64,000 nucleotides of DNA, taken from positions 1 through 64,000 of the forward strand of contig NZ_AXVD01000004.1 of NCBI RefSeq assembly GCF_000482385.1, read 5' to 3'. The stretch comes from Nocardia sp. CNY236. Lineage in GTDB: Bacteria > Actinomycetota > Actinomycetes > Mycobacteriales > Mycobacteriaceae. A program made the translations under genes and the position numbers. Below are positions 43,996 through 52,538 of the stretch, piece by piece (the stretch's first letter is position 1; each line of letters begins with the position of its first letter). The notes under the pieces are model-generated. The model saw only the letters and a list, made by a program, of their open reading frames with translations. It was not told where the DNA came from and ran no database searches.

Positions 43996-45357
43996 ATGCG
44001 TATTGCTGTGGTGGGCGGCGGGATCAGCGGATTGGTGGCGGCGTATCGGCTACGGACCTTGCTGGGTCCGAGCGCCGACCTGGTAGTGGTCGAGCAGGCC
44101 GACCGGGTCGGAGGCATCCTCCACACCGGTGAACTAGCGGGACATCCGGTGGATCTCGGGGCCGAAGCGTTCGTCGCTCGCCGACCGGAGGTCCCCGCTC
44201 TACTGCGGGAACTGGGGCTCGAGTCGCACGTGGTGACTCCGGTAGGACTGCGGCCGCTGGTGTGGTCGGGTGGTGTCGCGCATCCGTTGCCGGAGGGCAC
44301 GTTGATGGGAATCCCGACAGCCGCGGAGCCGATGCACGGGCTGGTCGATGCCGCGACGTCGGCCCGGATTGCCGCGGAACCCTACCGTCCGTTCACCTGG
44401 ACGCCGGGCTCCGACATCGATGTCTACAGTCTGGTGGCCGATCGGTTCGGTGTTCAGGTTGCCGAACGCAGCGTGGATCCGCTGCTCGGCGGCGTCTACG
44501 CGGGCAGTTCTCGCTCCATCGGCGTCCGCGGCGCGCTCCCAGCGCTGGCCGCCGCACTCGACGACGGTGCAACCAGTGTGACCGCCGCCGCCCGAGCGGC
44601 GCTCCCGCAGCCTGCGGACGCGCCGATCTTCGGTGGCTTCCGCGATGGCTACCGGGTATTGCTCGATGCGCTGGTGGCGAGCTCGGGGGCTCGGTTCGTC
44701 ACAGCGACGGCGGGGACTCGTCTCGCCCGAGGTCGGCGCGGGTGGGTGGTCGACCCGCTCGGCGCTGTCGACGCGGTGGTGCTGGCAACCCCGGCGCCGG
44801 TGTCGGCAGGGTTGCTCGCAGCCGTTGCCCCGACCGCAGCGGCGGAGCTGGCAGGCATCGAAGTGTCCTCGTCGGTGGTCGTAGCGCTCGCTTTGCCGCG
44901 TGAAACCGCATTGCCATGGAACTCCGGCATTCTGATCGCCACCGGAGAACCGCTCCGTGCCAAGGCGTTCACGCTGTCCAGTCGCAAGTGGACCCATCTC
45001 GCACAGCGTGACACCGCCCTCGTGCGAGCCTCTTTCGGCAAGTTCGGCGACCCGGCTCCGTTGTCGTGGCCGGACGCCGAGCTCGTTGCCGCGGCCGTGG
45101 ACGACCTGGTGGCGGTCACTGGCGTGGCGATCGAACCGACGGCGGCGGTTGTCCAGCGCTGGCCCGGTGGGCTCGCCCAGTACGCGCCCGGTCACCCCGA
45201 CCGCATTGCCACCATCGAGGCCGAGGTCGCCACACTCGATCGTGTCGCCGTTGCCGGCGCATACCTGCACGGCGTCGGAGTTCCCGCCTGCGTCGCCTCC
45301 GGTCATGCTGCAGCGCAGCGAATTGCCGCGGCAGTCGGCGCGGAGGCAATGCGCTGA
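43996..45357 (+). CDS. hemY: Coproporphyrinogen/protoporphyrinogen oxidase HemY (HemG)
   Basis: 453 residues. FAD Rossmann motif RIAVVGGGISGLVAAYRLR, then DLVVVEQADRVGGILHT and the long core with DPLLGGVYAGSSRSIG and GFRDGYRVLLDAL, ending in the FAD-binding VAVAGAYLHGVGVPACVASGHAAAQRIA. Oxidises coproporphyrinogen III to coproporphyrin III in the actinobacterial route, with HemQ downstream. TACGGT lies six bases before the ATG. The lone nsrR-hmp pair separates it from hemQ. Confidence 0.93.
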   Translation: MRIAVVGGGISGLVAAYRLRTLLGPSADLVVVEQADRVGGILHTGELAGHPVDLGAEAFVARRPEVPALLRELGLESHVVTPVGLRPLVWSGGVAHPLPEGTLMGIPTAAEPMHGLVDAATSARIAAEPYRPFTWTPGSDIDVYSLVADRFGVQVAERSVDPLLGGVYAGSSRSIGVRGALPALAAALDDGATSVTAAARAALPQPADAPIFGGFRDGYRVLLDALVASSGARFVTATAGTRLARGRRGWVVDPLGAVDAVVLATPAPVSAGLLAAVAPTAAAELAGIEVSSSVVVALALPRETALPWNSGILIATGEPLRAKAFTLSSRKWTHLAQRDTALVRASFGKFGDPAPLSWPDAELVAAAVDDLVAVTGVAIEPTAAVVQRWPGGLAQYAPGHPDRIATIEAEVATLDRVAVAGAYLHGVGVPACVASGHAAAQRIAAAVGAEAMR

Positions 45358-45684
45358 TCCTCGTCTGAATCTTCACTCGTCCCGTCTCGTCGCACCTTCG
45401 GCCGGTCGACGGTCCTGGCGCGCATGCGCTGCGTCGCACGGATCCGGCATCGCCTCGGTGACCCGCCGCGCCGGTTGCTGCGCACTGATGTCGATTCGCG
45501 ACAGGTACGGGGCCTCGGTATGTCACGAGCGCATTCTCTGTGCCACAACGATATTTGCCGCGGGTTGGCCTCGCTCATGTGCGCGGCATTTCGGCGTCGC
45601 AACGAAAATATGCACGGAACAGAGTAATTAAGCACACGCGTCCGAAGAGTCGAATCTGCGAAATACGCCGGTACGGTAATCGCT
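45358..45684. promoter_or_regulatory. 327-bp gap before nsrR holding its promoter
   Basis: No convincing gene. TACGGT at 45672-45677, seven bases before the nsrR ATG, gives a leaderless start. The AT-rich stretch about 45600-45630 (AACGAAAATATGCA then AGTAATTA) could be the NsrR operator; it shares only part of the known Streptomyces NsrR site, so this is tentative. Confidence 0.45.
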
Positions 45685-46158
45685 ATGCAACTCTCGCCCT
45701 TCACCGATATCGGATTGCGCACGATCATGCGGCTCGCGGTGAACGACGAAACGGATTCCCGGGTGACCACCAAACTGATCGCGCGTCAGGTCGGCGCGTC
45801 CGAACGGTACGTCGCAAAAGCGGTGTCTCGGCTGGTCGAACTGGGCTTGGTGCGGGCGCATCGCGGCCGGTCCGGGGGATTGGTCATCACCCCGGCCGGC
45901 CGTGTCGCGTCGGCCGGTTGGCTCATTCGGGAATTGGAGGGCGATCGCGAGGTCGTGGCGTGTACGGAACCGCATCCATGTCCCATGGTCGGTGCTTGCC
46001 GGCTACGTCGAATCCTCGCCGATGCAAAGAAGGCGTTTTATACCGAACTCGATCGCTATTCGATAGAGGATTTGGTCACTTCGCCGACAGCGGAGTTGTT
46101 GCGTTTGCTCGCCCATGCTCCGGTGAGCGTTTCCAATGAGATGGAGGAAGTTTCATGA
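45685..46158 (+). CDS. nsrR: Rrf2-family nitric-oxide-sensing repressor NsrR
   Basis: 157 residues. Winged helix Rrf2 start MQLSPFTDIGLRTIMRLAV, TTKLIARQVGASERYVAKAVSRLVELGLVRAHRGRSGGL, and three cysteines spaced Cys-x5-Cys-x5-Cys (ACTEPHPCPMVGAC), the arrangement of Streptomyces NsrR [4Fe-4S] ligands. Derepresses hmp when NO damages the cluster. Overlaps hmp by four bases (ATGA), one operon. Confidence 0.92.
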   Translation: MQLSPFTDIGLRTIMRLAVNDETDSRVTTKLIARQVGASERYVAKAVSRLVELGLVRAHRGRSGGLVITPAGRVASAGWLIRELEGDREVVACTEPHPCPMVGACRLRRILADAKKAFYTELDRYSIEDLVTSPTAELLRLLAHAPVSVSNEMEEVS

Positions 46159-47396
46159 ACACAGACGACGTGGTCCGTGCCGAACCGGAACTCGAACCGC
46201 GCAATGCCGAGGTCGTCCGCACCACCCTGCCCGCGGTGGTCGCGAATCTCGAGCGTATCGCCACAGTGTTCTACCACAACATGTTCACCGCTCACCCGGA
46301 ACTGCTCCGCGAGACGTTCAATCGAGGCAATCAGGCGAATGGAACGCAACAGCAGGCGCTGGCCGCGTCCGTCGCCATGTACGCGAAGTACCTGAGCGAC
46401 CCTGCGCTGCCGCATCCGGCCACCATGTTGTCGCGGATCGCGCACAAGCACGCCTCGGTCGGGATCGTTGCCGACCAGTATCAGATCGTGCACGACAATT
46501 TGCTCGGCGCGATCGCAGAGGTGCTCGGCGATGCAGTCGACGAGTCGGTTGCCGCAGCGTGGTCCCAGGTCTACTGGCTGATGGCGGACACCCTGATCGA
46601 TCAGGAGAAGGGTCTGTATGCCGACGCTGGTGTGGATGCCGGCGACGTGTTTCGGGATGCGCGCGTCCGGACGCGGGTCGATGATCCCTCCGGTGTGGCC
46701 GTATTCACGGTCGAGTCGGCCGATCCGGACGTCGAGTTTCCGGGGTTCGAGCCGGGGCAGTACATTTCGGTCGGAGTTCGACTGCCCGACGGTGCGCGCC
46801 AACTGCGCCAATACAGCCTCATCGGTCTCCCTGGCACCGGGACGTTGTCGTTTGCGGTCAAGCGGGTAAAGGCGGAAGACGGTTTCCCGGCAGGTGAGGT
46901 CTCCACGTGGTTGCACGAGAATGTGCAGACCGGTGATTCGCTGCAGATCACGCTGCCGTTCGGCGACGTCACGGTCGATACCGAGGCGACGACACCGCTG
47001 ATCCTGATCTCGGGCGGTATCGGTGCGACACCGATGATCGGCGTGCTGGAATACCTCGCCGAACGCAGCCCCGGGCGGCGCACGGTGATCGTGCACGCCG
47101 ACCGTAGGGCGCAGACCCACCCGCTCCGCGACCGGATGCTCGAGCTCGCCGCCGAGCTCGAGCAACCCGCCGTCGAAATCTGGTACGAGGAATCGACTCC
47201 CGGAGCGCGGGAAGGCCGCGTGGATCTCTCGGTGCTGAACCTGCCCGCCGACGCCGACGCCTACGTCTGCGGCCCTCCCGGGTTCCTGCTCGAGATGCAG
47301 CGGCAATTGCGTTCCGCGGGAGTCCCGCAGTCGCGGATGCACCTCGAGCAGTTCACGCCCGGTGATGCCGGTGCGCCTGAGCGAGTGGCACGATAG
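46155..47396 (+). CDS. hmp: Flavohaemoglobin nitric oxide dioxygenase Hmp
   Basis: 413 residues. Globin domain 1-150 ([23 protein letters not shown] with distal residues, proximal His in [22 protein letters not shown]), then FAD/NAD-reductase module: [39 protein letters not shown], and the NAD-binding [20 protein letters not shown]. Oxidises NO to nitrate. Follows nsrR in one unit; the ATG starts in the nsrR stop. hemQ begins only four bases after its stop. Confidence 0.95.
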   Translation: MNTDDVVRAEPELEPRNAEVVRTTLPAVVANLERIATVFYHNMFTAHPELLRETFNRGNQANGTQQQALAASVAMYAKYLSDPALPHPATMLSRIAHKHASVGIVADQYQIVHDNLLGAIAEVLGDAVDESVAAAWSQVYWLMADTLIDQEKGLYADAGVDAGDVFRDARVRTRVDDPSGVAVFTVESADPDVEFPGFEPGQYISVGVRLPDGARQLRQYSLIGLPGTGTLSFAVKRVKAEDGFPAGEVSTWLHENVQTGDSLQITLPFGDVTVDTEATTPLILISGGIGATPMIGVLEYLAERSPGRRTVIVHADRRAQTHPLRDRMLELAAELEQPAVEIWYEESTPGAREGRVDLSVLNLPADADAYVCGPPGFLLEMQRQLRSAGVPQSRMHLEQFTPGDAGAPERVAR

Positions 47397-47400
47397 GGCT

Positions 47401-48096
47401 ATGGCGCGACTCGACTACCAAGCTCTCAACTCCACCATTCGCTACCTGATGTTCTCGGTATTTCAGGTGCGGCCCGGAGTGTTGGGCAAGGACCGGGGCG
47501 TGGCAACCAAGGAGGCAACGACGTTCTTCGACGGCCTCGCCGATCGTGGCGTCGCGGTACGCGGAATCTACGACATCGCCGGGATGCGCGCCGATGCCGA
47601 CTACATGATCTGGACCCACGCCGACCGTGTGCAGGACCTGCAGGCCGCCTACGCCGACTTTCGGCGCACGACCGAGCTGGGCCGGGCGAGTACTCCGGTG
47701 TGGAGCAATGTGGCGTTGCACCGTCCCGCGGAGTTCAACAAGAGCCATATCCCGGCCTTCCTGGCCGGTGAAGAACCGGGCGACTACATTTGCGTGTACC
47801 CCTTCGTCCGGTCCTACGAGTGGTATCTGCTGCCCGGAGACGAACGTCGCAGGATCTTGGCCGAACACGGTCAGGCCGCACGTGGCTACCCAGACGTGCG
47901 GGCCAACACGGTCAGTGCGTTCGCGCTCGGCGACTACGAGTGGATTCTCGCGTTCGAGGCGCCGGAACTGCACCGCATCGTCGATCTGATGCGCGATCTG
48001 CGGGCCACGGATGCCAGGCGGCATGTGCGAGAAGAAGTCCCGTTCTTCACCGGTCCTCGGGTGGACATCGACGAACTACTCTCGGCCTTGCCGTGA
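47401..48096 (+). CDS. hemQ: Coproheme decarboxylase HemQ (ChdC, chlorite-dismutase family)
   Basis: 231 residues. Signature [21 protein letters not shown], then [114 protein letters not shown], with the catalytic Tyr and proximal His of actinobacterial HemQ. Converts coproheme to haem b in two oxidative decarboxylations. It starts four bases after hmp and has only a weak ribosome site, so it may be read from the hmp transcript. Confidence 0.95.
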   Translation: MARLDYQALNSTIRYLMFSVFQVRPGVLGKDRGVATKEATTFFDGLADRGVAVRGIYDIAGMRADADYMIWTHADRVQDLQAAYADFRRTTELGRASTPVWSNVALHRPAEFNKSHIPAFLAGEEPGDYICVYPFVRSYEWYLLPGDERRRILAEHGQAARGYPDVRANTVSAFALGDYEWILAFEAPELHRIVDLMRDLRATDARRHVREEVPFFTGPRVDIDELLSALP

Positions 48097-48212
48097 TCAC
48101 CTGGCGGCCCTGACCACCTGGACGCCCTTGTACTCGGGCGCCCGACACCTGGACGGCGACGCGATTCGGACTGTGCTTCGGCGCGTCGCCGGACTGTGTC
48201 GCCGATCGCTTT

Positions 48213-48330
48213 GGTGCGATGGCTGTGGTCGCGGTGTGCGATGGTCGCGGTCGCGGTGCGCGATGGTTCAGTCGCGGAGTTCGATGGCTGCGGTGGCGGT
48301 GCTCGATGGCTGCAGTCGCAGGGCGATGGA
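48213..48330. repeat. Degenerate GATGG/CGCGGTG repeats at the 3' end of msrB
   Basis: About six imperfect ~19-base units (GATGGYYGYGGTCGCGGTG-like) run from downstream of msrB into its last codons, altering the extreme C-terminus of MsrB (SSTATAAIELRD). Confidence 0.6.
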
Positions 48331-48726
48331 GTTGACGCAATAACGCTTGTCGGTGGGGGTGTCATAGCCCTCGCCGTCGAAGACATGACCGAGGTGGCTG
48401 TGGCAGTTCGCGCAGCGCACCTCGACTCGACGCATGCCGAGCGAGAGGTCCGGTCGAATGATCACCGCATCCGTGGTGGCCGGATCGAAGAAGGACGGCC
48501 AACCGCATCCGGAGTCGAACTTCTCGGTGCTGCGAAACAGCTCGGCGCCACACGCCCGGCAGACATACGCGCCGTCGGTTGTGGTGTCGTCGTATTCACC
48601 GCTGAACGCGGGCTCGGTCGCCGCCTCCCGCAGTACCGCGTACTCCGCTGGGGTCAGCTTCAGTCGCCACTGTTGCGGCGAGACGCGAACACGTGGCGCC
48701 TGGGGCGCATCGGTTTCGAAGCTCAT
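48268..48726 (-). CDS. msrB: Peptide-methionine (R)-S-oxide reductase MsrB
   Basis: 152 residues. Two zinc Cys-x2-Cys pairs (YVCRACG and VRCANCH), the GWPSFFDP substrate motif and catalytic Cys in DKRYCVNSIAL. Repairs oxidised methionine R-epimers. Its ATG overlaps the aftC stop as ATGA, so msrB is coupled to aftC. The last 15 residues come from repeat sequence and are not conserved. Confidence 0.95.
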   Translation of the reverse strand: MSFETDAPQAPRVRVSPQQWRLKLTPAEYAVLREAATEPAFSGEYDDTTTDGAYVCRACGAELFRSTEKFDSGCGWPSFFDPATTDAVIIRPDLSLGMRRVEVRCANCHSHLGHVFDGEGYDTPTDKRYCVNSIALRLQPSSTATAAIELRD

Positions 48727-50195
48727 GACTCCACGCTAATACGATTTTCCTGGTCCGTTCGCTGCTCGGGCAGCCGCCCCGAAGTCTTGCTCGGCTCGGT
48801 CGTCGGCGTTCCGGCAGCCACACCGGGTTCCGCGGTCGGCCGCTGTGGTTGCCGATCACGTGAGTCGGGTGCGGAACTCATCCATTCGGGGTCGATCCCG
48901 ATCAGCAGTCGGTGCTGCCGCCGAGCGGCGAGATAGCGTTCACCGAGCACGCAGAACACCACGATCAGCAACAGACCCCAGCCGAAGGTGATGCGCAGGT
49001 ATTCCAGGTTGCGACCTATGTGCTGCCAGCGGTCGGACAGCCACTTGTCGTAGCTCATGAATCCGAAGATCGCCAGCCACGCCGGCCAGTTGCGCAGTAC
49101 CGAATTGCGCAGCACCACCGTCATCAGGAAGGGGAACAGCAACATCGAGTAGTACATCTGCCCGAGCGAGTTGAGCAGGAACGCGGAGGCCAGCAATACG
49201 CCCGACGCGGTGCAGACGAAGAACAATTCATCGTGCCGGTAGTACCGATACAGCAACCACAGCGACAGCAGCACCAGCACGCCGAACGTGAGTCGCATGC
49301 CCCAGGCCAACCATGGAGGCAGGCCGTAGTACTCGCTGTTGCCGACAATGGAGCTATTGAAGTAGTCGCGTGTTTCGAGCAGATAGGGTCCGGTACGTTC
49401 GAAAAACTTTTCCGGGTCCTTCGACAGCGGCCATGCGATCGCGGTGAGCGCCACCGGCACACCGAGCGCGGTGACGAACACCTTCCATTGCCCGCGGACG
49501 AGCGCGATCAGCAACAGCGGCGCCAGCGTCGGCTTGACTGCGATACTCAGTCCGAGCGCTGCTCCGGCCCACAAGTCTCGTCGTTGTAGCAGCAGATGGA
49601 TGAAGACCAGTTCGGCGAGCAGCACGCATCCGTTGATATTGGTGAACACCAGCGTATTGGTGACGGTCTCGGACATGAACATCGCCAGCAGAAGCGCGGG
49701 AGCGGCGACCGATTTCAGTGTGTAGCGAAACAGCCGAAGCAGCAGGTACCAGGCGGCAAGGATCGCGAGTGCGTTCAGCGCGATGAACAGCCAGCGTGAC
49801 TTCTCGTAGTCGATCGCCGCGATCGGAGCGATCAGGAGGGTTCCACTCGGTGCGTACAGGTAGTGCGGATCGACCGAGTCGAAGTTCGCGGTATAGACCG
49901 GCCGTCCATTGAGAAAGTCGAGAGAAGCCTGGTAGACCGGCTTGAAGTCGTCGGTGACGAAGCCATTGACAGCTTTGATGAAGACCCGGTTGAGCACGGT
50001 CATGACCGCCAGGGGCCACAGAGCGAATGTGATCACCTCGGTGGCGGTGCGCGCAGTACGGGGTTCGAGCTGGCGAAGGAACACTTGGGAACGGTACACC
50101 GGATCGGCTACTCCTCGTTGCGTGGAGTCGGCAGACGCGCCGCTTGGTCGCGGGTCAGGCAGGGCATACGGAACCATCGGAGGGAAGTCGACCAC
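48723..50195 (-). CDS. aftC: Alpha-(1->3)-arabinofuranosyltransferase AftC (GT87-like)
   Basis: 490 residues with about ten membrane helices (TFALWPLAVMTVLNRVFIKAVNG onward to LLLIVVFCVLGERYL). The extracytoplasmic loop after helix one carries the DD motif (FVTDDFKPVYQASLDFLNGRPVY). Adds the branching arabinose to arabinogalactan from decaprenyl-phosphoarabinose, a mark of mycolic-acid bacteria. The first codon at 50195 overlaps the upstream hydrolase by 41 bases, and ATG at 50177 is an alternative. Confidence 0.88.
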   Translation of the reverse strand: MVDFPPMVPYALPDPRPSGASADSTQRGVADPVYRSQVFLRQLEPRTARTATEVITFALWPLAVMTVLNRVFIKAVNGFVTDDFKPVYQASLDFLNGRPVYTANFDSVDPHYLYAPSGTLLIAPIAAIDYEKSRWLFIALNALAILAAWYLLLRLFRYTLKSVAAPALLLAMFMSETVTNTLVFTNINGCVLLAELVFIHLLLQRRDLWAGAALGLSIAVKPTLAPLLLIALVRGQWKVFVTALGVPVALTAIAWPLSKDPEKFFERTGPYLLETRDYFNSSIVGNSEYYGLPPWLAWGMRLTFGVLVLLSLWLLYRYYRHDELFFVCTASGVLLASAFLLNSLGQMYYSMLLFPFLMTVVLRNSVLRNWPAWLAIFGFMSYDKWLSDRWQHIGRNLEYLRITFGWGLLLIVVFCVLGERYLAARRQHRLLIGIDPEWMSSAPDSRDRQPQRPTAEPGVAAGTPTTEPSKTSGRLPEQRTDQENRISVES

Positions 50196-51711
50196 CCTCG
50201 AGGTAGTCGCGCATCACCTGCTGTGCACAGGTGGAATGCGTCGATACCGGGTGACCGAAGCCCTGCCAGGTGAGTGTGGAGAATTGCACGCCGGCCGCGC
50301 CCAGCACTCCGGTCACCGACGGTTGGCCGTCGCGGCCGACCACCGGGTCCGCGACGCCACCGAGCACGAGTACCGGAACGGTCGATGTCTCCGGCATCGG
50401 CGCAGCGGTCGTCGTCGGCCACGCAGCACATTTCATCAGAGCGACAGCAGCCCCCTCGCCGAAGATCGGGTACCGCTCGGCCCATGTGCTCGCGAGTTCG
50501 GTCGCCTTGCTCGGCGTCGGCGGAAGTGGGGTGTCGGTGCATCGGTTGACGAACTGGCCGTCGCTCTCGGTCGCGGCGGTCCCACGCGCGATCACGACAC
50601 GCAACGGATCGAGGTCGCCGTCGCGGGCGGCGGAGAGCGCGTCGGACAGTTCGGCGGCGCGAGTGGCCTGATCGGCACGCGGATCACCGAGGAAGCCGGC
50701 AAGCCCGGTGAGTACCGCGCTTGCCGAAATGTCGCCGAGTTCGCCAGCCCTGGCCCGGCTCACCAGATCGATGATCGCGCTGCGTGGATCGGCGCCCAGT
50801 GAGCAGCCGACACCGACACAGCGCTGCGCAAAGGCAGCTACCGCGGCCTCGGCGCCTTCGACGGCGTATTCGGTACGGGTGACCGCATCGGTGTCGACCG
50901 GTTCCGGGGAATCGAGGATCAGACGTGCGAGGTGGTCGCCGTATTTGCGGGCATAGCTGAGCGCGACATTCGCGCCGTTACCGATCCCGAGCAGCATGAT
51001 GTGCTCGACCTGCCACAGTTTGCGCAACTCATCGATGTCGTCGGCGGCGTGCGGTGCGTCGAAGGTGCCTACGTACGGTTGGAGGAAGTCGCGACACGCG
51101 ATGGTCGCGTCGCGACTGAGAGCCATCATCTGTGCCACAGGATCGCTGGAGTCAGGGCCGAATTGGGCGTTGTCGGCCAAACCGCGGCGGATCTCCGGTG
51201 GCAGGCAGTCGATCTGCTGGGATCGGCCGATGCCGCGCCGATCGACCGCGACAATGGGGTGGGCCGCCAACAGCGGGGCGGCCGATCCGAATGCCAGCCC
51301 GGCCAGCGTGGCGGTCGAGGCCCGGCTCGCGCCGGAGGTCAGAACCACCGGCGGCGCATCTGTGGGAGTCTGGGGCAGCCGTGCCCGCATAGCACCTGCC
51401 CGAAAGTTGCCGATGATCGCCCCGGCGGCGTCGATCCGGGTTGCGAATTCCGCGCAGTCGAAGATCACCTCGGTGGACGCGGATTCCAGGTCGAGCGAAT
51501 CCAGGACGGACCGAGGGCACTCGCCCCACCCGAGATCGGTTTCGGGTCGTTCGGCATCCGGTGGCGGAGGCGGGTTCGCCGAGGTCGTCGTTGTATCGGC
51601 GACAGCCGGACGCTGCAGCGCGACCGCCGGGCGATCCGACGGTCCTACGCCACACCCGGCGGTCGCTATCGAAACAGTGGCGGCAAGCACGGCGGCCCGA
51701 GTCCAGCGCAT
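50155..51711 (-). CDS. Secreted alpha/beta hydrolase-like lipoprotein (Rv2672-like)
   Basis: 518 residues. Signal with lipobox-like IATAGC, mature protein from about Cys20. TAP-like fold: PVVLTSGASRASTATLAGLAFGSA, VAVDRRGIGRSQQIDCLPP, and the C-terminal VPVLVLGGVADPVVGRDG and GFGHPVSTHSTC with Asp and His. The nucleophile elbow reads GIGNGANVALSY, placing Asn where Ser is expected. If this is the elbow the enzyme would lack its usual nucleophile. Downstream aftC overlaps it. Confidence 0.82.
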   Translation of the reverse strand: MRWTRAAVLAATVSIATAGCGVGPSDRPAVALQRPAVADTTTTSANPPPPPDAERPETDLGWGECPRSVLDSLDLESASTEVIFDCAEFATRIDAAGAIIGNFRAGAMRARLPQTPTDAPPVVLTSGASRASTATLAGLAFGSAAPLLAAHPIVAVDRRGIGRSQQIDCLPPEIRRGLADNAQFGPDSSDPVAQMMALSRDATIACRDFLQPYVGTFDAPHAADDIDELRKLWQVEHIMLLGIGNGANVALSYARKYGDHLARLILDSPEPVDTDAVTRTEYAVEGAEAAVAAFAQRCVGVGCSLGADPRSAIIDLVSRARAGELGDISASAVLTGLAGFLGDPRADQATRAAELSDALSAARDGDLDPLRVVIARGTAATESDGQFVNRCTDTPLPPTPSKATELASTWAERYPIFGEGAAVALMKCAAWPTTTAAPMPETSTVPVLVLGGVADPVVGRDGQPSVTGVLGAAGVQFSTLTWQGFGHPVSTHSTCAQQVMRDYLEGGRLPSDGSVCPA

Positions 51712-51741
51712 TGCTACAGCCTGCCAGGTTCCGATGACGAT

Positions 51742-52503
51742 TCATCGACGGACCCATCTCGCGAGTATCGTCCCGTCGTCGTCCAACAGGATGTGTGCAC
51801 GGGCCATCTGGGTGCGCATCTCGTAGGCGGACAACGAAATTCGCCGGGCCGCGCCGCCGATCAGCACTGGAGCCGTGGTCAGGCACAAATCGTCGATCAA
51901 CTCGGCTTCCAACAGTTCGCCGAACAGATGCGGGCCGCCCTCGGTCAGCACTCGGAGCAGGCCGCGGGCGCCCAGCGCCCGCACCAGGCGGTGGGGTGTC
52001 ACCGCGACATCGCCGGCCTCGATCACCTCGGCGCCCGCGTCCGCCAGTCGTCGTTTCCGGTCGGCGGGCGCGGTGGCGGTCGTGATGATCAATGGCGGCA
52101 CCTCGGTGTCGGTGAACAGTCGTGCGCTCGGTTCGATTGCTGCGCTCGCCGTGACCACTGCGATCGGTGGTGGCGCTCCATCGAGGTGTCCACCGATGCC
52201 TTGCTCGTGGAACGCGCGGCGCCGTTGTGGGTCGGTGCGCGCGCCACCGTAGTCCTCGGCCCGTGCCGTGCCGGCGCCGACCAGGATGACATCGGCGAGT
52301 TCGCGCAACAAGACGAACACCGTCTTGTCGGCGGGTGTGCCCAGTCCCCCCGATAGGTTTGCGCTGGTAGCAGCGCCGTCGATACTGGAAACGAGATTGG
52401 CGCGCACCCAGGGCGCGTCGAGGCTCGAGGGGAAGGCGTACAACCGCGAGAGATGGTCCGGGCTCAGGTCAGTGAGCTGGATCGCATTGTGGCTACGCTG
52501 CAT
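51742..52503 (-). CDS. RibD C-terminal-type pyrimidine/dihydrofolate reductase (Rv2671-like)
   Basis: 253 residues. RibD_C fold: PWVRANLVSSIDGAAT, RELADVILVGAGTARAEDYG, VLTEGGPHLFGELLEAELIDDLCLTTAPVLIGG. In M. tuberculosis the homologue acts as an alternative dihydrofolate reductase rather than in riboflavin synthesis. NADPH-binding through the GGPHL loop. 31 bp upstream of the hydrolase on the same strand; divergent from zapE by 35 bp. Confidence 0.88.
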   Translation of the reverse strand: MQRSHNAIQLTDLSPDHLSRLYAFPSSLDAPWVRANLVSSIDGAATSANLSGGLGTPADKTVFVLLRELADVILVGAGTARAEDYGGARTDPQRRRAFHEQGIGGHLDGAPPPIAVVTASAAIEPSARLFTDTEVPPLIITTATAPADRKRRLADAGAEVIEAGDVAVTPHRLVRALGARGLLRVLTEGGPHLFGELLEAELIDDLCLTTAPVLIGGAARRISLSAYEMRTQMARAHILLDDDGTILARWVRR

Positions 52504-52538
52504 GACACCACATCAGATCACGTCTCTAGGCTCCTATC

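Noticed and set aside
45303..45773. Minus-strand frame across the hemY-nsrR gap.
   Set aside because: Arg/Ser-rich translation and antisense to nsrR start; no gene features.
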